A stretch of DNA of 64,000 nucleotides from the NCBI RefSeq assembly GCF_009604385.1, contig NZ_WEGJ01000003.1, positions 186,001 through 250,000 of the forward strand. Reading direction: 5' to 3'. Source of the stretch: Streptomyces smaragdinus. Its GTDB lineage: Bacteria > Actinomycetota > Actinomycetes > Streptomycetales > Streptomycetaceae. Below are positions 57,149-64,000 of the stretch, in pieces. The position numbers were made by a program, and so were the translations under genes. The stretch's first letter is position 1. Every line of letters begins with the position of its first letter. The notes under the pieces are model-generated. The model made no database searches, was not told where the DNA came from, and was given only the letters and a program-made list of their open reading frames with translations.

Positions 57149-60142
57149 TCACGGCATGGCCAGCGCGAAGAGCAGGTCGGCGGCCGGCCGGTCGTCCTGT
57201 ACGGCCGCGGCGAGCCGTCTGGCGACGGCCTCCCAGCGGTCCGCGCCGACCTCCGCGAACAGCCTCCCCGCCAGCGCCGCCCACTCCGCGGCCTCACCGC
57301 GCCACGTCAGCTGGGCCAGCACACAGCTGAGCGCCGTCGCCGCCCGCGCCTCCAGGAACCGGTCCGGCACCAGCCGCGCCGCGAACACCCCGTCCCGCAG
57401 CACGTCCTCCGCCTCCCGCGTGTTCCCCCGGCACCACAGCGCCGCCCCCAGCGCGCGCAGCGCGTGGGCCTCACCCCTGCGGTCCCGGTCGGCCCGGACC
57501 AGCCGTACCGCCTCCCGCGCCGCGTCCTCCGCCCGCGCCCCGTCGCCGAGCAGCACGTACGCCTCGGCGCGCCGCACGATGCCCTGCGCCTGGACCCGCG
57601 TCGCCCCCAGCGTCTGACTGCGCACGACGGCATCCGCCGACAGCTCGAGGCTGCGCTTGGGGTCACCGCGCTCCAGCTCGATCTGGGCCAGCAGCACCAG
57701 CACATGGGCCTCCGCGTACCGGTCCCCCGCCGCCCGGAACAGCTCCAGCGACCGCCGCCCGGCGACCGCGGCGGCGGCGTGGTCGCCGAGCTGGCGCTCG
57801 CACAGCGCGAGGTTGCGCAGCGCCAGCGCCCGGCCGGCGTTCTCGCCCCGCTCCTCGAAGAGCCGCAGCGCGGCGGTGAGCCGGTCGCGGGCGGTGTCCA
57901 GATGCCACTCGATGATGTCCAGGGTGGCCAGCGAGTGCAGCATGGCCGCCTCGCCCACGGCGTCACCCGCCCGTTGCGCGGTGCGCCAGGCGGCGTCGGC
58001 GCAGTGCCGCCAGTTCTCCGGGTACTCCCGGTTCTGGAAGAGGGTGACGGTGGTCAGCGTCAGATCCCAGGCGTACGCCGACTCGCCCTGCGCGCAGGCC
58101 TGCTCGATGAGCCCGGTGAGGGCGGTGCGCTCCCGCTCGAACCAGGCCATCGGGTCGTGCAGGATCTGGTCGGCGACATCCTCCGGCAGCGGATAGCGGG
58201 GCGCGGGGCCGTGGATGAGGGTGTAGTCGCCGCCGTACAGCCGGCGGTGCGCGGCGGAGGCCAGCCACAGCCAGACGCCGCAGGCGCGGCGGACGGCGGC
58301 GGCGCGCTCGGCCTCGGTGTCGTCGAGCAGGGCCCGCTCCCGTACGAACAGGCGCACGAGCTGCTGGAAGGAGTACCGCATCTGCCCCTCGGGCCCGGCG
58401 CCCGCCGGCTCCAGCATCTGCGCGTCGACGAGCTGCTCGAAGAGGTCCTCCGCCTCGATGACGTCCACCTCGAGCAGGGCCGCGCCGGCCCAGGCGGAGA
58501 AGGCGGGCACCTCGAGGGTGGCGAGCAGCCGCAGCAGCCGGGCGGCGTCCGCGTCCAGCGCCCGGTAGCTGAGCCGCAGACAGGCCCGCACCCCGCGCTC
58601 GTCGGGGCTGAGCTCGTCCAGCCGGCGCCGGTGGTCGGCGAGCCGGACCACGGCCGTGCGCACCGTCCAGTGCGGCTTCCCGGCCAGCCGCGCACCGGCG
58701 ATGCGCAGGGCGAGCGGCAGCCCGTCGCAGAGCTCGACCAGCCGGGACGTGGCGGCGGGGTCGGCGTCCACCCGGCCGGCGCCGGCGACCCGGCCCAGCA
58801 GCGCGGCGGCGTCCCGGTGCGGGAGGGAGCCGAGGGGGACGGCGACGAAGGTGTACGCGCCGGCCGGCTCGCTCAGCACATCGCGGCCGGTGAGCAGCAC
58901 GCAGCAGCGGCCGGAGCCCGGGAGCAGGGGGCGTATCTGCTCGAACGACCGGGCGTTGTCCAGCACGATCAGCACCCGGCGGTCCTTCAGCACGGTCCGC
59001 AGCAGCCGGGCCCGCTCCTCCTCCCCGGCGGGGATGTCCTGCGCGGGCAGGCCGAGGGCGCGCAGGAAGCCGTCGAGCACCTCGGTCGCGCGCCGGGGGG
59101 CCTCGTCCTCGTGGTAGCCGTACAGGTCGGCGAAGAGGACGCCGTCGGGGAAGCGGTCGGCGACCCGGTGCGCCCAGTGCACCGCGAGCGCGGTCTTGCC
59201 GACGCCGCCGATGCCGGTGACCGCGCCGACGGACGGGCCGCCCGCGTCCTGGTGGGCGAGGAGGCCGTCCAGGGCGGCGAGCTCGCGCTCGCGGCCGGTG
59301 AACGAGACGGTGGGGGCGGGGAGCTCGGCGGGGACCAGGTGGCGCGGCGGCGGGTCGGCGGGTTCCGGTTCCCGTACGGGAGTCAGGGCCAGCTCGGGGG
59401 CGTCACGCAGGATGGCCTGGTGGAGGTCGCGCAGCCGGGGGCCGGGCTCGATGCCGGCCGACTCGGTCAGCTCGCGGCGGCCCGCGCGATAGGTCTCCAG
59501 GGCGTCGGCGCGGCGGCCGGAGCGGTACTGGGCGAGCATGAGGTGGGCGTTGGCCTGCTCGTTCAGGGGGTGTTCGCGGACGAAGGCGGTCAGCTCGCCC
59601 AGCAGGTCCTCGTGCCGCCCCAGCTCCAGTCTGAGCGCCGTGTACTCGAGGTACGCCTCCACCCGGCTCTCGTTCAGCCGGGCCGCCCGGGACGCCACCC
59701 GGCTCGCCTCGATGCCGCCGAGGGCGTCGCCGCGCCAGAGCCCGAGCGCCGACTCGTACGCGGCGGCGGCCTGCTCGGGGGAGCCCTGCCGGGCGTCCTC
59801 CCGGCCGCGCGCCACCGCGGCCCGGAACTCCAGGGCGTCGATGCGGTGGCCGTCGGCGGCGAGGAGGTAGCCCGGGTGCCTGGTGACGATCACGTCGGCG
59901 GGGCCGAGGGCCGTCCGGAAGATCTTGCGCATCGCGGAGACGCAGATGGCGATCTGGTTGCGGGCGGTCGGCGGGGGCGCGCCGTCCCAGACGGCGTCGG
60001 CCAGCGTGTCGACGGACACCACCCGGTCCGGGGACAGCAGCAGCATCGACATGATCGTGCGCTGCCTGGCTCCGTTGAGGGGGACACTCACGCCGTCCGC
60101 CGTTATCTCCAGCGGCCCCAGGATGCGGAAGAACGTCGACAC
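57149..60142 (-). CDS. Large SARP/AfsR-type regulator: winged helix - BTAD - NB-ARC - TPR
   Basis: A 997-residue regulator. The DNA-binding winged helix (1-95; STFFRILGPLEIT, NQIAICVSAMRKIFR) is followed by the bacterial transcriptional activation domain (about 96-250, ending AGIEPGPRLRDLHQAIL). An NB-ARC ATPase comes next with Walker A GIGGVGKTALAVHW near 314 and VLIVLDNARSFEQI as Walker B, and the C-terminus (about 650-960) is a helical TPR-like array (ALALRNLALCERQLGDHAAA, EAHVLVLLAQIELERGD). This is the full AfsR plan. GTG 60142 has GGGGTGA upstream. It marks the right end of the cluster and probably activates the divergent biosynthetic promoters. Confidence 0.93.
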   Translation of the reverse strand: MSTFFRILGPLEITADGVSVPLNGARQRTIMSMLLLSPDRVVSVDTLADAVWDGAPPPTARNQIAICVSAMRKIFRTALGPADVIVTRHPGYLLAADGHRIDALEFRAAVARGREDARQGSPEQAAAAYESALGLWRGDALGGIEASRVASRAARLNESRVEAYLEYTALRLELGRHEDLLGELTAFVREHPLNEQANAHLMLAQYRSGRRADALETYRAGRRELTESAGIEPGPRLRDLHQAILRDAPELALTPVREPEPADPPPRHLVPAELPAPTVSFTGRERELAALDGLLAHQDAGGPSVGAVTGIGGVGKTALAVHWAHRVADRFPDGVLFADLYGYHEDEAPRRATEVLDGFLRALGLPAQDIPAGEEERARLLRTVLKDRRVLIVLDNARSFEQIRPLLPGSGRCCVLLTGRDVLSEPAGAYTFVAVPLGSLPHRDAAALLGRVAGAGRVDADPAATSRLVELCDGLPLALRIAGARLAGKPHWTVRTAVVRLADHRRRLDELSPDERGVRACLRLSYRALDADAARLLRLLATLEVPAFSAWAGAALLEVDVIEAEDLFEQLVDAQMLEPAGAGPEGQMRYSFQQLVRLFVRERALLDDTEAERAAAVRRACGVWLWLASAAHRRLYGGDYTLIHGPAPRYPLPEDVADQILHDPMAWFERERTALTGLIEQACAQGESAYAWDLTLTTVTLFQNREYPENWRHCADAAWRTAQRAGDAVGEAAMLHSLATLDIIEWHLDTARDRLTAALRLFEERGENAGRALALRNLALCERQLGDHAAAAVAGRRSLELFRAAGDRYAEAHVLVLLAQIELERGDPKRSLELSADAVVRSQTLGATRVQAQGIVRRAEAYVLLGDGARAEDAAREAVRLVRADRDRRGEAHALRALGAALWCRGNTREAEDVLRDGVFAARLVPDRFLEARAATALSCVLAQLTWRGEAAEWAALAGRLFAEVGADRWEAVARRLAAAVQDDRPAADLLFALAMP

Positions 60143-60508
60143 GGATTCACCCCGGTTTCAGCCGGGTAAGCGGCCCGGCCGATTGGTACGCAGCGCACAC
60201 TTCCCAGGCTCTCGCGCACAACACCGCTATTCTGAGCGCACGTTGACCTTTCGCACGGCTGTTTATAACCCGCGCGCCGATGCCCCGTCAACAACTGGTT
60301 GAACGCTGCCCCCTCCCCCTCCGGCACCCGCGCGAAGCCCCAGTTCGGGGACGTGTACGGCCCCGGGTGAAACTCCCGCCGGACCGACTCGCGGGTAGCC
60401 GGTGTTCCCCGCGATAAAGCCCGGCAGGAGTTCTCCGTCATCGTTTCGAATAACCTGGCACACACCGGTTACTTCCGGTACGGCCCCGTAACCTCAGGTA
60501 CGGACCTG
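60143..60508. other. Gene-free 366-bp region upstream of the large SARP gene
   Basis: No convincing gene is present on either strand. It must hold the SARP promoter and the 3' end of the superoxide dismutase transcript. Two things stand out. First, a plus-strand promoter-like pair, TTGACC (60243-60248) and TATAAC (60264-60269), is 15 bases apart and points away from the SARP gene. Second, a set of repeats begins near 60450 and runs into the dismutase gene. It is less GC-rich than its surroundings around 60230-60270. Confidence 0.6.
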
Positions 60509-60525
60509 TTACTTCAGCCGTACCG
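60467..60525. repeat. Three imperfect 17-bp repeats with nested palindromes
   Basis: GGTTACTTCCGGTACGG (60467-60483), CGTAACCTCAGGTACGG (60487-60503) and TGTTACTTCAGCCGTACC (60508-60525) recur every 20-21 bases, about two DNA turns. GGTTAC/GTAACC and GGTACGG/CCGTACC also pair as inverted repeats, and CAGGT-ACGG-ACCTG is a palindrome. The last copy overlaps the stop end of the dismutase gene. It could be a terminator, a regulator array, or both. Confidence 0.6.
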
Positions 60526-61102
60526 AGAAGCACGCCAGCCGGTCCCCCGCCGTCCCGGCGTGCCCGGGGTCGGTGGCCGTACCGTGCTCGTGGACGACGA
60601 TCGAGCGGGCCCCGCCCCGGCGGAAGCGCCAGTCGTTCACCGAGCCGGCCGTGGCCTCGCCCCGGCTGTCGGTGGTGAAGTCCAGCCACACCTCGTTCTC
60701 CGGGTTGGCGTACGCGGGGTCGGTGGACGGCTGCACCGGGTCGACGTCGTTCTGGTAGTGCGGGCCGGACTCCTCGGGGGTGTAGCCGCACGGCTTGGTG
60801 TGGACGTGGGCGCCGTAGGCGCGGTCGGGCAGCAGGCCGTGCAGCCCGATCTCGGTGTGCGTCTCGCCGCCGGCGCCGATCTCGGCGACGCCGATGAAGG
60901 CGCCGGCGGGGACCAGCGTCGTGTCGTACGTGATGGCGTCGGACCGGACGAACGCGGTGGGCGGCGCGAAGCGCGCGGCCTTCAGCACGATGCCGACGGG
61001 GGGCTGGGCGGTGGGGGCGGCCGGGGCCGCGGCGGTGGAGGTCGTGGCGGGGAGGGTGGCGGCGGCCAGGGCGATGGCCGTGAGGGTGAGCGCCGTACGC
61101 AT
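60509..61102 (-). CDS. sodC: Secreted Cu/Zn superoxide dismutase-family protein
   Basis: A 197-residue protein with an N-terminal signal peptide (MRTALTLTAIALAAATLPAT, cleavage near STAAA-AP). The Cu/Zn SOD core has HVHTKPCG (about 98-105; two Cu ligands), GPHYQND with the bridging-His region near 113, an Asp-rich Zn loop, and VVHEHG near 172 with further ligand His. ATG 61102 has AAGGAGC upstream; the longer open frame has no reason to be used. It would convert extracellular superoxide to peroxide and oxygen. It is divergent from the DedA gene over 253 bp and unlikely to belong to the peptide pathway. Confidence 0.88.
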   Translation of the reverse strand: MRTALTLTAIALAAATLPATTSTAAAPAAPTAQPPVGIVLKAARFAPPTAFVRSDAITYDTTLVPAGAFIGVAEIGAGGETHTEIGLHGLLPDRAYGAHVHTKPCGYTPEESGPHYQNDVDPVQPSTDPAYANPENEVWLDFTTDSRGEATAGSVNDWRFRRGGARSIVVHEHGTATDPGHAGTAGDRLACFSVRLK

Positions 61103-61355
61103 GGTCCGCTCCTTGTGGGGGGTTTCGGCTGCGCGTCGGCATCTACGGTCCCCGGCCCGGCGGGTCCGGGTGGGGGTGACGCGCCCGGCATCCGGGTGAA
61201 GGGGGCGGATGTTCCTCGCGTCACGCGTGATCCGTGCAATATCCGTTGCCCCAGGCGTTATCTCACGACACGCTGGGCGTACGCTGTATAAGACCATTCG
61301 AGCTGAACACCGACCGTAGTCACGAGGACCCGGCGGTGCACCTGGGGGGAACGTC

Positions 61356-62015
61356 GTGGAGATCTTGGTGTCGCTGGCCGACTCCGGATGGATCTACGCG
61401 ATCATCACGCTCTCCGTGCTGCTCGACGTCTTCCTTCCCGTCCTGCCCTCCGGCGCGCTCGTCATCATGGCGGCGACAGCCGCCGCCGGCACCTCGGCCA
61501 CGGCGACCGCGACGGCCGCCGTGCGCAAGGGCGCCGCCGTACTGGACGACACCGCGCATCTCCCCGAGCTGCTGGGCCTGGTCGCGTGCGCGGCCTCCGC
61601 CTCGCTGATCGGCGACCTCGTCGCGTACCGGCTCGCGTACCGGGGCGGAAAGCACTTCGAGGAGGCGGTGGCCCGCTCGCGCCGGCTGTCGGCCGCGCAG
61701 GAGAGGCTGGGCGGCGTGGTCAGCCGCGGCGGCGGCGCGCTGGTCGTCCTGGCCCGCTTCGCCCCGGCGGGCCGCTCGGTGGTGAGCCTCGGCGCCGGCG
61801 TCGCCCGGCGCAAGGCCCGCGACTTCCTCCCCTGGTCGGCCCTGGCCGGCCTGGTCTGGGCGGCGTACGGCGTGGGCCTGGGCTACCTGGGCAGCCAGTG
61901 GCTGGGCGCGAGCTGGATCGCCACCGGGGTCTCGGTCCTGGCCCTGTTCGTCGGCGGCCTGGCCGCGGCGTACGTCGTCCAGCACCCGAAGCGGCGGCGC
62001 GAGGCCACGGCGTAG
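61356..62015 (+). CDS. DedA-family (VTT domain) membrane protein
   Basis: A 219-residue integral membrane protein. It has the DedA plan: an N-terminal re-entrant segment with LPVLPSGALVIM (about 28-39), ASLIGDLVAYRLAYRGGKHF (about 87-106), RFAPAGRSVVSLGAGVAR (about 130-147), and two C-terminal helices. The re-entrant loop Arg/Gly motif is preserved. An Ala/Thr-rich insertion of about 25 residues after position 40 is unusual. DedA proteins are thought to flip membrane lipids such as undecaprenyl phosphate. GTG start with GGGGGGAA just upstream. Confidence 0.85.
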   Translation: MEILVSLADSGWIYAIITLSVLLDVFLPVLPSGALVIMAATAAAGTSATATATAAVRKGAAVLDDTAHLPELLGLVACAASASLIGDLVAYRLAYRGGKHFEEAVARSRRLSAAQERLGGVVSRGGGALVVLARFAPAGRSVVSLGAGVARRKARDFLPWSALAGLVWAAYGVGLGYLGSQWLGASWIATGVSVLALFVGGLAAAYVVQHPKRRREATA

Positions 62016-62092
62016 ATAACCGGAGGCGGTCGCCACCCCGTACGTGCCAGGATCGGTCCGTCCGGGACCGAACCGGTACGGGAGGACGCCTC

Positions 62093-62824
62093 GTGATCCG
62101 CTGGACCTACGCCTTCGTCGACCGCCCCGCCGGGCGGTGGGCCGAGGCGCGTGCGTTCTGGAGCGCCGTGACCGGTACCGGCGTCTCGGCCCTGCGCGGG
62201 GACGACGGGGAGTTCGCCACGCTGCTGCCGGCGGGCGCCGATCCCTGCGTCAAGCTGCAGGCCGTCCGGGAGGGCGGCGGCGCGCATCTGGACTTCTGCG
62301 TGGCGGATCCCGTCGCCTTCACCGCGCACGCCGTCGCCGCCGGGGCCCGTACCCTCGCCGTCCACGACGGGTGGGCGGTGCTGGCCTCGCCCGCCGGGAT
62401 CGCGTTCTGCGCGGTGCCGTGGGGCGGGGAGGCGCGGCGGGCGGAGCCGCTGGACGGGATCAGCCGGCTCGACCAGGTCTGCCTCGACGTCCCCGCGGAC
62501 GCGTTCGACGCGGAGGCCGCCTTCTGGCCCGCGCTCACCGGCTGGGCCACCGGCCCCGGCGCGCTGCCGGAGTTCCGCTGGGTCCGCCCGCCCGCCGGCC
62601 TCCCGGTGCGCGTCCTCCTGCAGCGCCTCGCGGACCCCGCCGCCGCGCCCGGCGCCCACGTCGACCTGGCCTGCGGCACGCACCGGGAGCAGGTGGCCGC
62701 GGCGCACGAGAAGCTCGGCGCGACGCGGGTGGCGGAGGGCGCCCACTGGACGGTCCTGCGCGACCCGGCGGGCGGCGTCTACTGCCTCACCGCCCGCGAC
62801 CCGTACACCGGCACGCTCGGCTGA
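62093..62824 (+). CDS. VOC-superfamily (glyoxalase-like) two-domain protein
   Basis: A 243-residue protein made of two vicinal-oxygen-chelate modules. Module 1 spans about 1-115 (IRWTYAFVDRPAGRWAEARA start, HLDFCVADPVAF, ILASPAG-type turn) and module 2 about 120-243 (QVCLDVPADAFDAEAAFWPA, HVDLACGTHREQVAA, VLRDPAGGVYCLT). This pattern is common in actinobacteria and is annotated as glyoxalase/bleomycin-resistance/dioxygenase family; the reaction is unknown. GTG start with GGGAGGA upstream. Earlier starts would run back through the DedA gene and are rejected. Confidence 0.85.
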   Translation: MIRWTYAFVDRPAGRWAEARAFWSAVTGTGVSALRGDDGEFATLLPAGADPCVKLQAVREGGGAHLDFCVADPVAFTAHAVAAGARTLAVHDGWAVLASPAGIAFCAVPWGGEARRAEPLDGISRLDQVCLDVPADAFDAEAAFWPALTGWATGPGALPEFRWVRPPAGLPVRVLLQRLADPAAAPGAHVDLACGTHREQVAAAHEKLGATRVAEGAHWTVLRDPAGGVYCLTARDPYTGTLG

Positions 62825-62857
62825 CCCCGCACGGCCCCCGGCCCCGGCCAAGGAGCC

Positions 62858-63709
62858 TCACAGCTCCGCCAGCAGCTCCGCCTTCTTCGCCGAGAACTCC
62901 GCGTCCGTCAGGATCCCGTCCCGGTGCAGCGCCCCCAGATGCCGGATCCGGTCGGCGATGTCCGACGGATCCGTCCGCACCTGCTGCGCCCGCGCCCGGG
63001 CCGGCCCCGCGGCGCGTATGGCCGACAGGACCGCCGCCGCGAACGGCAGCGACTCCTGCACCGACCCGTACCCGAGCCCGAACACCACCGACGCCGGATC
63101 CTGGTCCGCCGCCCCCGGCGTCCGCCCGCCGCCCGCCGGCAGCAGCCGCAGATGCCCGGCGAGGCCCTCCGGGGAGCGCCACTCGACGCCCTCCAGCTCC
63201 GTCACCGCGAACGTCTGGTCGCCGGCCTTCCACTTCGCGGAGGAGGCACCCGTCCAGAACCAGCGGAAGGACACCGCCGTCCCGTCGAAGGACGCCTTCG
63301 CGTCGTACGCCTTGAAGTGCAGCGGGGGCTCCGGCGCGGCGACGAGCTGCTCGCACTCGCCCTCCCCGCCCAGCCCCGGCCGTATCTCGTCGGCGTAGTA
63401 CTCGGCGAGCGTGGCGCGGCTCTCGGGCAGCACCAGCCGGTACGGGTCGCAGCTCTCCTTGAGCTGCCCCGCGGACACGTCGAAAACCGGATCAGCCCCC
63501 TGCCGCGGCACAAGCCGCAACACCACAGTCCCCCGCTTCCCCGGAGAGATACCCACGGATCGCAGCGCCTCGAGCGGGATCCTCCGCTCGGTCAGCGCGT
63601 GCAGCAGCCGAGGTGTGCGTATTCCTCGTTCGTAGCGGATGAGCACGGAGTCCGAATCGAACTCCCAGGATGCGTGGAGCCCGGACAGCACATCACCCAT
63701 GCGGCTCAT
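62858..63709 (-). CDS. DUF4429/SHOCT-domain protein
   Basis: A 283-residue protein. Residues 1 to about 235 contain two related DUF4429-like halves: ASWEFDSDSVLIRYERG with RIPLEALRSVGISPGKRGT, and KASFDGTAVSFRW with FAVTELEGVEWRSP. The C-terminal 30 residues form a SHOCT helix pair (HLGALHRDGILTDAEFSAKK). The PH-like repeated fold and SHOCT tail suggest oligomerisation or protein binding. The function is not known. An in-frame ATG nine bases after the first is an equally possible start. Confidence 0.85.
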   Translation of the reverse strand: MSRMGDVLSGLHASWEFDSDSVLIRYERGIRTPRLLHALTERRIPLEALRSVGISPGKRGTVVLRLVPRQGADPVFDVSAGQLKESCDPYRLVLPESRATLAEYYADEIRPGLGGEGECEQLVAAPEPPLHFKAYDAKASFDGTAVSFRWFWTGASSAKWKAGDQTFAVTELEGVEWRSPEGLAGHLRLLPAGGGRTPGAADQDPASVVFGLGYGSVQESLPFAAAVLSAIRAAGPARARAQQVRTDPSDIADRIRHLGALHRDGILTDAEFSAKKAELLAEL

Positions 63710-63750
63710 CGTAAGGGCCTGGACTCATTACGTCCCCCCTCCCTCGCGGA

Positions 63751-64000
63751 TTACGTGCTACGCGCGTCACTCACGGCGGATCGGACGCCTCCCGCCGCGA
63801 TGGCCGCAAACATGCGCAGACTCGCCGTCCCCGGCCGGAAATACTCCGTGTGCCCCCGCGCCGTACCGGCGTCGAACACCCGCGCCCCGAACCCGTCCGA
63901 GACGGGATCCGCCCCGTGCCCCAGCCCCGCGAGCTCAAAGTGCGGCACGTCCTCGATCCAGTCGCCGGCCGCCCGCGTCGCCCAGACCCGCGCCCCCGTA
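63751..64000 (-). CDS. Alpha/beta hydrolase (DUF1023-like), C-terminal fragment
   Basis: The gene runs in from the right edge and ends at 63751. Reading on the minus strand, the visible 82 codons give RVWATRAAGDWIEDVPHFEL, then GLGHGADPVSDGFGARVFDA and YFRPGTASLRMFAAIA. The HGADP and YFRPGT words are characteristic of the C-terminus of DUF1023 alpha/beta hydrolases of Streptomyces, where the His is part of the triad. The start lies outside the window. Confidence 0.75.
   Translation of the reverse strand, partial: TGARVWATRAAGDWIEDVPHFELAGLGHGADPVSDGFGARVFDAGTARGHTEYFRPGTASLRMFAAIAAGGVRSAVSDARST

Noticed and set aside
60509..61297. Longer superoxide dismutase starting at 61297
   Set aside because: The extra 65 residues are Arg-rich and would bury the signal peptide; ATG 61102 has a good ribosome site.
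61388..62092. N-terminal extension of the VOC-family gene through the DedA gene
   Set aside because: The extension is an out-of-frame shadow of the DedA gene; a normal VOC N-terminus with a ribosome site begins at 62093.

Overview
The window is high-GC actinomycete DNA, almost certainly Streptomyces. GTG starts are frequent, stops and starts often overlap, there are SARP and AfsR-type regulators, and secreted proteins look streptomycete. About 45 kb in the middle (roughly 12.9-60.1 kb) is a nonribosomal peptide gene cluster that I cannot match to a known product. Core-type genes flank it.

Left flank (1-11.05 kb): the 3' end of an NCS2/AzgA-type purine permease, a small ABM-fold protein plus a GNAT acetyltransferase, a DHA2-type drug exporter, a zinc-ribbon/peptidoglycan-binding membrane protein, a HAD phosphatase, a secreted HNH nuclease, a PhoD-like phosphatase, a DrrAB-type ABC exporter and a YqcI/YcgG-family protein. 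The exporters could serve the cluster, but nothing in the sequence proves it.

Cluster, left arm (11.1-16.4 kb): a SARP/NB-ARC regulator, then on the minus strand an InhA-like enoyl-ACP reductase, a membrane protein and a Sfp-type phosphopantetheinyl transferase in overlapping order. A divergent 69-residue membrane protein follows, then a type II thioesterase and an MbtH-like protein.

NRPS core (16.4-47.8 kb, minus strand, transcribed right to left): AMP-ligase/aldehyde dehydrogenase fusion, ThDP enzyme, FabF-type ketosynthase, then three NRPSs. NRPS-A is C-A-T-C-A-T-C-A-T-E, NRPS-B is C-A-T-C-A-T-C-A-T-E and NRPS-C is C-A-T-TE. That is seven modules. From specificity residues I read the peptide as acyl - X1 (basic) - X2 - D-X3 (branched hydrophobic?) - Asn - X5 - D-X6 (branched hydrophobic?) - Ser. 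X2-X3 and X5-X6 are made by duplicated dimodules.

Right arm (47.9-57.1 kb, plus strand, divergent from the core): acyl-ACP desaturase, AsnO/clavaminate-synthase-like dioxygenase, HadA-like dehydratase, MppJ-like C-methyltransferase, then a hydratase / acetylating aldehyde dehydrogenase / 4-hydroxy-2-oxoacid aldolase trio, a HisC-like aminotransferase, a KAS III and an ACP. The likely logic is that one part builds and desaturates an acyl starter, while the aldolase-transaminase part runs in the synthetic direction and makes an unusual gamma-hydroxy or unsaturated (possibly beta-methyl) amino acid. This last point is inference. A second SARP regulator (57.1-60.1 kb) closes the cluster.

Right flank (60.5-64 kb): secreted Cu/Zn superoxide dismutase, DedA-family membrane protein, VOC-family protein, DUF4429/SHOCT protein and the 3' end of an alpha/beta hydrolase gene. 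I saw no rRNA, tRNA, transposase or CRISPR array.
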